Assembly: GCF_001598475.1 (NCBI RefSeq)
Contig: NZ_BCZA01000005.1
Coordinates: 368,076-432,075, forward strand
Direction of reading: 5' to 3'
DNA length: 64,000 nt
Origin: Pantoea agglomerans NBRC 102470
GTDB lineage: Bacteria; Pseudomonadota; Gammaproteobacteria; Enterobacterales; Enterobacteriaceae
Under the pieces are notes generated by a model. The model was not told the DNA's origin and searched no databases. It saw nothing but the letters and a program-made list of their open reading frames with translations. Below, one piece after another: positions 20,677-28,041 of the stretch. Each line of letters begins with the position of its first letter. The stretch's first letter is position 1. The position numbers were made by a program, and so were the translations under genes.

Positions 20677-21612
20677 ATGTGGTCAAAACATCCAAAATAT
20701 CTGAATGCTCGTAAGGATTTCGTTGCTAACTTCTCAGCAAGTGAACTAACGCAGTTGAGTTATTCGTTACCAAAGATCCTTTTTATTTGTGGTGGTGAAG
20801 AAAAAAGCTGTAAAAATCGTGGAATTTTAGAAGGTTACATTAGAAAACATCACAAGGAATATCTTACATTTCGTGCTGAACTTGCCTGGGATCTAATTAG
20901 TAGTAGTGATAATTCAAAGAATGTGAATGCGCTAGCTTTAGAGGAGTGGCTTGCAGATATTTCCGACATTGTAATTATATTAGTTGAGAGCTTTGGAACT
21001 GTGGCTGAACTAGGTGCATTTTCATTAAGCCCTAGCTTAAGAAAGAAGTTGTTACCTGTTTTAGATAAACAGTTTGAGAGACACAACTCATTTATTAACA
21101 CAGGCCCGGTAATGTGGGTAAATAATGACTCTAAATTTAAACCAACAATCTACACTGATTTTAAAACGATTCTAACATGCATTCCTCAAATTAATGAGAG
21201 ACTAACTAGAAAAACAAGATCTTCTGTGTCGAAAAATAATCTTCATGGTGACTATCAATACTCGCCAAAAGTTCTTCTTTTCTTCTTATTATGTGTAATT
21301 GCTTCTCTTGGTCCCATTGGGACAACAGAAATAGCAAAACTGAGTTCTAACATTATTGGGCTGAAAGATAGAAGCAAAAATAACATTAGATTTATGCTAT
21401 CTCTTGGAATCGCTTTAGAATTATTTAAGAAAACACAAGTTGGAAGTGAGTTATATTACTCGTGCGTTGATTTTGATAAATTTTTCAATCATGATTCCAC
21501 CAAAAAACTATTGAGTAAGATACTGAAAAGCAGGGCAAGAGCACTATCAGATTTGATAATGATACCAGCTTTCAAAAGCGAATTGGGGAAGGTAATGAAG
21601 AATGTTAATTGA
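20677..21612 (+). CDS. Retron effector, nucleoside deoxyribosyltransferase-like (RcaT/St85 type)
   Basis: This is the toxin of a type II-like retron. In characterised retrons of this class (Eco1, Sen2) the effector is held inactive by the RT-msDNA complex and released on phage attack. The start MWSKHPKYLNARKDF is chosen because AAGGG lies 8 nt upstream and because the longer frame would run through the msd. The 311 residues have an N-terminal nucleosidase fold (CGG at 38-40; ESFGTVAELGAFS at 104-116 with candidate catalytic Glu). SFINTGP follows at 138-144, and there is a C-terminal winged-helix-like region. It overlaps the RT gene by 11 nt. Codons are AT-rich, unlike the flanking core genes. 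Confidence 0.88.
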   Translation: MWSKHPKYLNARKDFVANFSASELTQLSYSLPKILFICGGEEKSCKNRGILEGYIRKHHKEYLTFRAELAWDLISSSDNSKNVNALALEEWLADISDIVIILVESFGTVAELGAFSLSPSLRKKLLPVLDKQFERHNSFINTGPVMWVNNDSKFKPTIYTDFKTILTCIPQINERLTRKTRSSVSKNNLHGDYQYSPKVLLFFLLCVIASLGPIGTTEIAKLSSNIIGLKDRSKNNIRFMLSLGIALELFKKTQVGSELYYSCVDFDKFFNHDSTKKLLSKILKSRARALSDLIMIPAFKSELGKVMKNVN

Positions 21613-22513
21613 ACATCTTTCAGATAGTCTTATTTTAACTGAAAATTTTATCTGTGAACTTGCTGATACCGCTAGTAAAAATTATAACAAATTCAGCGTA
21701 CCCAAAAAAAATGGTGGTACGAGAGTTGTTTATCAACCACACAAAGAACTAAAATTATTACAACGAGTAATTCATGATGATTTTTTAGTTAAGATGCCAG
21801 TACACCCAGCATCTACAGCTTACTTAAAGGGTGCTTCAGTTAAAAATAACGCCGAAAAACATAAAAACAACAAATATCTTCTCCGCCTTGATTTCGTGGA
21901 TTTTTTTAAATCAATTACACACAATGATATTTTGTCATTCATGATGGAAAATAAAATCCATCCTGATTGGAATGAATATGATAAAGAAATTTTCCTAAAA
22001 CTTGTTTGTTACAATGGAAGACTAACCATGGGTGCTGTTACGTCTCCAATGTTATCTAATTTAATTTGTAATAAACTTGATAGGATTATCGACTCAATTT
22101 GCAGTCAGCAAAATATCACTTACACGAGATATGCCGATGATATTTATCTATCCACTAATACGGCTGGTATTTTAGGAAGCATGCCTCAAAGAATTATTAA
22201 CGTACTGCGCTTATTAGAATATCCAAAACACTTAATAATCAATTCATCGAAAACCAAGCATTCATCCAAAAAAAGCAGGATGATGGTAACTGGACTTACA
22301 ATTACAAATACTGGCAATATATCGATTGGTAGAGATAAGAAACGAGAAATTAGAAGTTTAGTATACAAATGGGATCAACTAACAATTGAAAAGAAAAAAT
22401 ATCTTCAAGGATACCTTTCATATTGTGTAAGTGTTGAGCCTCTTTTTATAAATTCCCTTTGTGAAAAATTCAGTGCTAAGATCATAAAAAAAATCCAATC
22501 ATCCAAACTTTGA
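21602..22513 (+). CDS. Retron reverse transcriptase
   Basis: The RNA-directed DNA polymerase primes from the 2'-OH of the branching G in msr and copies msd into msDNA. The 303-residue protein carries the retron X-region motif NAxxH (NAEKH, residues 83-87). The catalytic aspartate region is LDFVDFF (97-102), with YADD at 177-180. The Y-region VTGL (229-232) binds msr stem-loops. The length and motif set are those of the Eco1/Sen2 class. It overlaps the effector end by 11 nt, so the two are coupled. Confidence 0.95.
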   Translation: MLIEHLSDSLILTENFICELADTASKNYNKFSVPKKNGGTRVVYQPHKELKLLQRVIHDDFLVKMPVHPASTAYLKGASVKNNAEKHKNNKYLLRLDFVDFFKSITHNDILSFMMENKIHPDWNEYDKEIFLKLVCYNGRLTMGAVTSPMLSNLICNKLDRIIDSICSQQNITYTRYADDIYLSTNTAGILGSMPQRIINVLRLLEYPKHLIINSSKTKHSSKKSRMMVTGLTITNTGNISIGRDKKREIRSLVYKWDQLTIEKKKYLQGYLSYCVSVEPLFINSLCEKFSAKIIKKIQSSKL

Positions 22514-22527
22514 CTTATATGTAAGCA

Positions 22528-22586
22528 TGCGCCTTAGCAAATGTGTAAAATAATATTAACACAAATAAATCATGTTGTAAGGCGCA
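22528..22586. repeat. Inverted repeat directly 3' of the RT gene
   Basis: TGCGCCTTA (22528-22536) and TAAGGCGCA (22578-22586) are perfectly complementary over 9 bp and enclose a second pairing TGTGT/ACACA. It starts 15 nt after the RT stop. It may terminate the retron transcript or be a structured RNA; no T-run follows. Confidence 0.55.
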
Positions 22587-22665
22587 CTCGCGCAATTGGA
22601 ATCCTAAAAACCATACCAATTTAAACTATATCATTGCATATTCATACACTTATGTGGGGATTTTA

Positions 22666-23499
22666 TTAAACTGAATCAAATTTAACATCATTTTTACTTG
22701 CGTTTTTATCTGTTAATTTTTTCTGCACATTAGATTTACTCAATATTACAATTGCATCTAGGTTATCCTGCACTTTAAATAGAGCGTAATCATCATAGTG
22801 TTCATGATAACCATTTGATATTAGAAAAAACTCAAATGATTCACCTGACATTTCCGTGAACATGTTAAAGTTAAATGGTGTATATCCTGTTATGAAACCA
22901 AACTTATCGAAAATTACATCTATAGTTTTATCTTTAATTCGATAAGTGAATATGAACCCCATTTTTCGCGTCAATACTATATCATTGAAAGTAATGACTT
23001 TTTTATGTAGACGATTTTCAAAACTCTTTAATGTTAGTGAATTTTCCACATCACAAGCGATAATATTTCCGCCTCCAGTAACCACAGAAAAGAAAAGTTG
23101 CTCAGAAATATCAATCGAAACTAAGCCATTTTGATCACAAATCTCACTATATTTAGGTATATCAATCAATTTAGCTTCATAGCCTTTTAAGACTAGTGGT
23201 TCTTCAAATTTTATTATTTCAATGATACCTTTATTACTAATCCTCATGTTTATTGAGGAAATAATAACTGTGTTATCTCTCTTATTTGAAATGACAAAGT
23301 TTGTTAGGTGTAAATTGTACAATTTCCCAGTACTTAGACTATACGATACACATATTTTCTTTGTTACTTTCTGGTATCCGAAGTAAATAGTAAAACCTGC
23401 AGCGATTAAAGTCAGCAACTTTATATCAAAAATAGAATACAGCCATGCAAGTCCACCTATAACATTTTGATTGATCATTTCACATCCATTCTTCGACAA
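22666..23499 (-). CDS. Membrane-anchored protein of unknown function beside the retron
   Basis: I do not recognise this family. The reading frame gives 277 residues; the Met at residue 8 (MINQNVIGGLAWLYSIFD) is the more likely start because a strongly charged or signal N-terminus is absent before it. One membrane segment lies at about residues 27-42 (IKLLTLIAAGFTIYFG). The rest is a soluble, beta-rich-looking domain with many Ile/Asn/Lys. It points towards the retron RT and lies within the same repeat-bounded block, so an accessory or independent defence role is possible but unproven. It is AT-rich, consistent with transfer. Confidence 0.7.
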   Translation of the reverse strand: MSKNGCEMINQNVIGGLAWLYSIFDIKLLTLIAAGFTIYFGYQKVTKKICVSYSLSTGKLYNLHLTNFVISNKRDNTVIISSINMRISNKGIIEIIKFEEPLVLKGYEAKLIDIPKYSEICDQNGLVSIDISEQLFFSVVTGGGNIIACDVENSLTLKSFENRLHKKVITFNDIVLTRKMGFIFTYRIKDKTIDVIFDKFGFITGYTPFNFNMFTEMSGESFEFFLISNGYHEHYDDYALFKVQDNLDAIVILSKSNVQKKLTDKNASKNDVKFDSV

Positions 23500-23824
23500 T
23501 GTTACTAATAACCACTCACAGTGATGAGATGGCCAGTTAAACCATAATATATCCCGACAAATGTAACTTAGGTAAATCAGAGCTCATTAACTACTCAGTG
23601 AACGTTAGTGTAAAGCATCTTAGCCACGCGAAACCTATTAGTCTTTCGTGGGCTAATGTAAAAATCCATCTAAGCAGCCCTGCATTTTTAAACATCTATT
23701 ACACGTGCCGTAATATCCCAGAAGTCTTCTTGAGGTGCTAAGCTGACAATTACCAGTATGAAGCGCTTATTAGAGTCACATCGCACATACTGTGCTTCGG
23801 TCGCTTATCAATCAATTCAACTAA

Positions 23825-23896
23825 AGTAGTTACTCTTAGTGCACACTAGTGTACATCCAACCTCAAACCATTTACCACTTAAGATATTGAAACTAT
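23825..23896 (+). repeat. Degenerate direct repeat, copy 2 (right of retron block)
   Basis: See copy 1 at 20347-20416. The core AGTGCACACTAGTGTACATC contains the palindrome CACTAGTG. Confidence 0.5.
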
Positions 23897-24333
23897 TGAA
23901 TAAAAACAAAAATTGAACAGTGTGGATACTTTTCTCTTAAATTATTTTATTTTGGATTTAGCTCCGGTTGTTCGTCATCCTTACCCTGCCGCTCGGGGTA
24001 TGAGATCCAATAATTGGTACACGTTTAGGTACACGGCTCAGAGTTGAATTAGATAAAAACTTTTAATTTCATAAAGTTGAACCATCCATTCAGATTCCGC
24101 CAGCCGCTAAATCAAAACCGTGCGGACTTTTTGAATCTGCGATCTTCCTTAAAACATCCCCCTCGACTGAAGCAAAGCCCGCTCCATCGTCTGACTAACT
24201 CCCTAACGAAGGAACCTGGCATGAGCCTCCCTGTGTGAGTTAATCCCCATAGTTAGTGACCTGACTATATTATTTTAAGAATAAATAACTAATAATCCAG
24301 ATAACAAAGCTTTAAAGAAATAGTAATTATTTA

Positions 24334-24360
24334 AGGTAGGTCTGATCAAAGCACCTACCT
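24334..24360 (+). promoter_or_regulatory. Hairpin upstream of the toxin gene
   Basis: AGGTAGGT and ACCTACCT form a perfect 8-bp stem with an 11-nt loop, ending 44 nt before the toxin ATG. It could act as an operator or RNA control element; no T-run follows. Confidence 0.45.
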
Positions 24361-24404
24361 GTCTGATTTAAAAAGGATGCCGTTCACACAGATGGAGTTG
24401 AATC

Positions 24405-25226
24405 ATGGATGATGGGTTAAAAATTGTATTGTCTCCTGTCCAGCTGGCTGCTGCCCTTTCTGACAAGTCAGTAACCGAATCAGAGACAATATCTAACCGT
24501 CTTATGGGCGGGCTGGGGCTGGTAATGGGAACGCTGGAGCTGGCCGGGGCAACTGCGCTTTGTATTGCACCCGAGCCTACAGGCTTGACAAAGGCGGCTT
24601 GCGTCGTTGTTGGCACGCACAGCATGGACAGTATTAATAGCGCAGCAAATCAGGTTCTGAGCGGCAAGAATGTTCGTAGTGCGACATATCGCGCCGCCAT
24701 TGAGATGGCGAAACAGTTTGGCGCCGATGAAGATACAGCATGGAAAGTAGGCCTGACCATAGATGTGGGCGTGCCGATAGCTTTTTCTCTTGGACTTGGC
24801 GCGGCGAGAATTGCTGCCGTTCGTGTTGGCCGAATCAAATTAATTGAGCATGAATCTGTCTCTGGATCAAAACCGGGCGGGCATACGCTTTTAAAGCATA
24901 TTGGAAAATCACCCCATGAACTTCATGAAAGAATTATCCAATCCAATGGGGTATTGGATCTATCTGGTTCGTTCTCGTCGCTGGAGATTGCCGAAACAGC
25001 CATATCAAAGGCACTTCATAACAATCGGGAGTGGATAAAACTATGGGCAGCAAGTAAACCACGACATAACATGACGATAAGTTACGATGTGGGTAAAACC
25101 GTTGGTTATGTTGTTCAGAAAGGGAGCAACACTACGTATAAAGCAACTAAAATCAGAGTTGCGCTGAAGTATCAGACTTACAATAACAAACCTTATTATA
25201 TAATTACTTCTTTTCCAGATAAGTGA
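24405..25226 (+). CDS. RNase A-like (CdiA-CT type) toxin
   Basis: The C-terminal half resembles the bacterial RNase A-like toxin domain found at the C-terminus of CdiA of Yersinia kristensenii type. It has GGHTLLKHIGKS with His160, Arg176 in HELHER, and KPYYIITSFP with Tyr264/Thr268. These positions are candidates for the catalytic His, Arg, Tyr and Thr known for that family. The N-terminal 150 residues are Gly/Ala-rich and hydrophobic (GGLGLVMGTLELAGA), perhaps a delivery or membrane-entry region. No Sec signal is seen. The ATG follows GGAG at good spacing. The immunity gene starts 7 nt after the stop. It could be a type VI or contact-dependent cargo; the delivery route is not visible. Confidence 0.75.
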   Translation: MDDGLKIVLSPVQLAAALSDKSVTESETISNRLMGGLGLVMGTLELAGATALCIAPEPTGLTKAACVVVGTHSMDSINSAANQVLSGKNVRSATYRAAIEMAKQFGADEDTAWKVGLTIDVGVPIAFSLGLGAARIAAVRVGRIKLIEHESVSGSKPGGHTLLKHIGKSPHELHERIIQSNGVLDLSGSFSSLEIAETAISKALHNNREWIKLWAASKPRHNMTISYDVGKTVGYVVQKGSNTTYKATKIRVALKYQTYNNKPYYIITSFPDK

Positions 25227-25233
25227 GTTGATC

Positions 25234-25530
25234 ATGAGCCGCGCACCTCTTGCCCCAAACTTAGATTTATGCATTGTGGGAACACTTAATCAGGACTTCG
25301 ACGTTATCACTGGCGCTGATACGATGGATGGTGCCATTGATGTAGTCGTTGACGAAGCTTCTCCAGAAGAAAGATGTAATTTACGTAAAGAAATTAATGA
25401 CTTTCTCAAGCTGTCAGAAGAAGAGATAAAGGAAGAGTTTTCTCAGCGCTGGCAAGATATTTCACCTGATTACGCCAGCAGTTTTTTGCTCTATTTCCTT
25501 GAAAGCATCAAAAGATACGATCAAAAGTGA
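25234..25530 (+). CDS. Cognate immunity protein of the RNase A-like toxin
   Basis: A 98-residue acidic soluble protein (GTLNQDFDVITGADTMDGAIDVVV) begins 7 nt after the toxin stop. Size, acidity and position fit CdiI-type immunity proteins. A paralogue occurs behind the second toxin copy at 26055, sharing the IxGTLNQDFDxITGADT signature, so the pair was duplicated together. An in-frame TTG at 25228 is an alternative start. Confidence 0.75.
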   Translation: MSRAPLAPNLDLCIVGTLNQDFDVITGADTMDGAIDVVVDEASPEERCNLRKEINDFLKLSEEEIKEEFSQRWQDISPDYASSFLLYFLESIKRYDQK

Positions 25531-25559
25531 TGTTGCGTGCGCACCCATTCGTGAACTGA

Positions 25560-26051
25560 TTGGTAGGTTTGACCTTCGATGTTGCTGTACCTGTTGCTCT
25601 TTCTCTGGGGGCAGGAGCAGCGAGAATTTCAGCCATTCGCACAGGACGCATCAAACTTATTCAATATGAATCAGTAACTGGTAACACGCCCGGAGGCCAT
25701 GCAATTTTAAAGCATATTGGTAAAACACAGCATGAATTAGCAGCCCGGTTAAAAAGCACAGAAAATATGGCTCGCCCGCCAAATGCCATTAGTTCTTTCA
25801 CCAATATAGATATGGCCGAAAAGTCAGTATCCGATGCAATAAAAGTAAATAAAGAGTGGATAAAAATTTGGGCGGCAAGCAGACCAGGACATAATTTAAA
25901 TATCAAATATGACACCGGGAAAGCCATTGGTTACTCCCTGTTCAGGGGTAGTCAAAAACTGACTCCGGCAACGAAAGTCAAGGTTGTTCTTAAATATGAA
26001 TTGTACAACGGCAAGCCTTACTATATTCTGACTGCATTCCCGGAGGTTTAA
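25560..26051 (+). CDS. N-terminally truncated second RNase A-like toxin copy
   Basis: The frame opens directly after a TGA and reads VGLTFDVAVPVALSLGAGAARIS. It aligns with residues 115 onward of the toxin at 24405. The toxin domain is complete: GGHAILKHIGKTQHEL (His47), Arg63 and KPYYILTAFP. No credible ribosome site or ATG precedes it (the first codon would be TTG), so it is probably a silent cassette rather than an expressed gene. Such orphan toxin/immunity copies are known behind CDI and Rhs loci and can recombine into the active gene. Confidence 0.65.
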   Translation: MVGLTFDVAVPVALSLGAGAARISAIRTGRIKLIQYESVTGNTPGGHAILKHIGKTQHELAARLKSTENMARPPNAISSFTNIDMAEKSVSDAIKVNKEWIKIWAASRPGHNLNIKYDTGKAIGYSLFRGSQKLTPATKVKVVLKYELYNGKPYYILTAFPEV

Positions 26052-26054
26052 ATT

Positions 26055-26357
26055 ATGCTACTCACTACTAATATAGATATTCTGATTGAAGGGACATTAA
26101 ATCAGGACTTTGATTTTATTACAGGTGCTGACACCATTGATGAAGCTATTGATATTTATACAGCTGAATTAACACTCCCGGACCGTGAAGACCTAAAAAA
26201 AGAAGTGATGAACTTTCTGACATATGACGATGAAATGATAAAATCAGAGTTCAGAGACAGGTATATTAACGCCTTTGCACCGGAAGATGGTAAAGGGTTG
26301 CTTCTGAGAATACTCGAAAGCATCAACAAGCATAGTGACCATGGCAATCCCTTATAA
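26055..26357 (+). CDS. Immunity protein paired with the truncated toxin
   Basis: The 100-residue acidic protein (EGTLNQDFDFITGADTIDEAIDIY) is a paralogue of the immunity protein at 25234. It has a strong GGAGG site 8 nt before its ATG, so it could be translated even if its toxin is silent. It begins 3 nt after the toxin copy ends. Confidence 0.75.
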   Translation: MLLTTNIDILIEGTLNQDFDFITGADTIDEAIDIYTAELTLPDREDLKKEVMNFLTYDDEMIKSEFRDRYINAFAPEDGKGLLLRILESINKHSDHGNPL

Positions 26358-26372
26358 ACGAGCATTGGTGTT

Positions 26373-26450
26373 CGATGGAGGGTTACCAGAACTTCGTCGA
26401 ACTCCTCAGAGCCCGCGAGATAAACGTACTGCGGGCTTTTTGTGTCTGTG
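26373..26450 (+). repeat. Right direct repeat, copy of the ssrA-downstream terminator region
   Basis: GATGGAGGGTTACCAGAAC through the AGCCCGC (26410-26416) / GCGGGCT (26431-26437) hairpin, a T-run and TGTGTCTGTG resembles 19425-19497. It terminates the toxin/immunity transcript and marks the right edge of the island. Confidence 0.65.
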
Positions 26451-26644
26451 CAGCCCTGCGGCCTTCCGTGCGAATGCGCTTCAGGCATGTCTATCAACAT
26501 TTTCTGCAACGTCATTACCATACTCCCTTCCGCCTCCCCACTCCCCCTTTACAGCCCCAACCCAAACACGAAATAATACCCCTCTACGCCGGGCCACAAT
26601 GCCCTGCCAACGCTTAAACCCAAACTCAACTCTGCGGACAATTT

Positions 26645-26890
26645 ATGAATAACGAAATCTCTCTCAAATACTATGATGTCGCAGATGAGTATGCGACAGA
26701 GTCCGCTAAGCCGGTGAGCGAAGCAGAACGTACGCCGCTGGCGCACTACTTCCAGCTGCTGATCACCCGTCTGATGAACAACGAAGAGATCAGTGAAGAG
26801 TCGCAGCAGGATATGGCGCGTGAAGCGGGTATCGATGAGCAGCGTATTGATGAAATTGCCGAGTTCCTGAACCGCTGGGGCAACGAGTAA
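26645..26890 (+). CDS. ymjA: YmjA family protein (DUF2543)
   Basis: An 81-residue, acidic, helical protein with the conserved [13 protein letters not shown] and [26 protein letters not shown] segments of the enterobacterial YmjA family. Function unknown. GC content returns to the core level here, so it lies outside the island. A 9-bp hairpin (TCACCGGCA/TGCCGGTGA, 26898-26934 region) follows. Confidence 0.82.
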   Translation: MNNEISLKYYDVADEYATESAKPVSEAERTPLAHYFQLLITRLMNNEEISEESQQDMAREAGIDEQRIDEIAEFLNRWGNE

Positions 26891-26994
26891 CAGACGCTCA
26901 CCGGCAGACGAGCTTTGCGCAGTTTGCCGGTGAATCTGCCTGACTCAGTACCGCATTCGCCCGCCTGTATCCCCGTAACAACGCCCAGTGCTGA

Positions 26995-27017
26995 CAGCCA
27001 CGTGTTTCACGTGGCTG
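26995..27017. repeat. Perfect hairpin with CACGTG arms
   Basis: CAGCCACGTG and CACGTGGCTG form a 10-bp stem with a TTT loop in the 336-nt gap between ymjA and the cold-shock gene. It has no T-run. The remainder of this gap shows nothing else recognisable. Confidence 0.55.
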
Positions 27018-27226
27018 ATGTCCGTTCCCTGCCCTAACGACCCATCTTCGTTTTTATCTGCCGCTACACACACTCCATCACACACGCCTTCATCCGCCAC
27101 AAAGCCCCCTTCCGCCGCTCACCCTCTGGCGCACCTGAAAATTATCATCCAGACTTATATAGTCTGCGCAGGCATTGTGTTTTACACTGCGCGCTGTAAA
27201 AAACTGAGTAGATTAAGCAGGCAAAA

Positions 27227-27715
27227 ATGGCGATGAACGGAACGATCACAACCTGGTTTGAAGATAAAGGTTTTGGCTTTATCAAAGATGAAAACGGTGA
27301 TAACCGCTATTTTCATGTGATTAAGGTCGCCAATCCTGATCTGATCAAGAAAGATGCGGCGGTGACGTTTGAACCCACCACCAACAACAAGGGCTTATCC
27401 GCCTATGCGGTGAAGGTCGCGCCGACAAGCAAATACATCTATATCGCAGGCGAGCGGCTCAAGATCACCTCGATTAAGTCTTATCTGGTCTACAACGAAG
27501 AAGTCCCGGTCGATGCCGGTGTCTATAAAGAGAACGCGGTGTTGTCAGTGGGACTGCTGCTGAATAATATCCGGCCGAAAACTGACCCTAACGCCAATGA
27601 GATGCGCTCGCTGAAAAAGCTGGCGGTCACCACCTTCCAGGGTACGACACTGATCTTCTCTGAAGATGAGATCGACATTGAAAGCACGGTTAAAGTGCTT
27701 AAAGGCCTGAAGTAA
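27227..27715 (+). CDS. Cold-shock-domain protein with C-terminal extension
   Basis: The N-terminal 65 residues form a cold-shock OB fold (MNGTITTWFEDKGFGFIKDENGDNRYFHV, with the RNP1-like GFGFI). A second domain of about 95 residues follows, with no family I can name. The total of 162 residues is longer than CspA-type proteins (about 70). RNA or single-stranded DNA binding is inferred from the first domain. It is monocistronic with its own terminator. Confidence 0.78.
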   Translation: MAMNGTITTWFEDKGFGFIKDENGDNRYFHVIKVANPDLIKKDAAVTFEPTTNNKGLSAYAVKVAPTSKYIYIAGERLKITSIKSYLVYNEEVPVDAGVYKENAVLSVGLLLNNIRPKTDPNANEMRSLKKLAVTTFQGTTLIFSEDEIDIESTVKVLKGLK

Positions 27716-27726
27716 TCCCGCAGGCG

Positions 27727-27756
27727 GGCCGAAATCCTGTTGGCAGGATTTCGGCC
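27727..27756 (+). terminator. Terminator-like hairpin after the cold-shock gene
   Basis: GGCCGAAATCCTG and CAGGATTTCGGCC form a perfect 13-bp stem with a 4-nt loop, 11 nt after the stop. The T-run is short (TTCA). The following 280 nt up to the kinase hold only its presumed promoter. Confidence 0.7.
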
Positions 27757-28041
27757 TTCAGCCTCCTGCCAGCCTGCTCTTCAGGCACATTTCTCTGACA
27801 CGAAATCCCCGCCCACAGGGCTGATGCATGACAAAGCGTTCCTCTGGCGGATAAAACCGTCCTGCTCTCCCCTCTAATCCATTGTTTATGATAAAACAAA
27901 GGTCAAAAGCGCAGCTCATCAAGGTTCATCCCCACAAAGCGACTTTCCAGGGTAGAATTAGAAACTTTGTTCAGTCATTGCCAATGTTTTCCATCATCGC
28001 AAAGTGATACGAAAAGCGGGTGAAATAAGGTATAAAGCCGC

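Larger units (their letters stand above)
23500..24404. other. Gene-poor AT-rich stretch with repeats and possible att arm sites
   Basis: No convincing gene is visible in either strand. The stretch holds the second degenerate repeat (23825-23896), tandem GGTACAC at 24016-24022 and 24028-24034, and an 8-bp hairpin at 24334-24360. An imperfect hairpin lies near 23620-23660 (TAGCCACG and CGTGGGCTA). The GGTACAC pair recalls integrase arm sites near att sites of P4-like elements. Confidence 0.5.
19413..26450. mobile_element. Genomic island downstream of ssrA (P4-like satellite remnant)
   Basis: The segment is markedly AT-rich compared with both flanks. It starts at the 3' end of ssrA, a frequent integration site. 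It carries a decayed P4-type primase, a retron, an unknown membrane protein and tandem toxin-immunity cassettes. No intact integrase is visible. The right edge is set by a repeat of the ssrA-downstream sequence. The exact right boundary is an inference. Confidence 0.75.

Noticed and set aside
20465..20695. Open frame on the minus strand across the msr-msd
   Set aside because: It arises from the inverted repeat of the msd hairpin, which reads open on both strands.
22528..22586. A second complete retron ncRNA behind the RT
   Set aside because: Only 59 nt long and without msr stem-loops or an msd hairpin; kept as an unexplained inverted repeat.
19413..26450. CRISPR array in the AT-rich island
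   Set aside because: No regularly spaced identical repeats were found; the repeats seen are single pairs.
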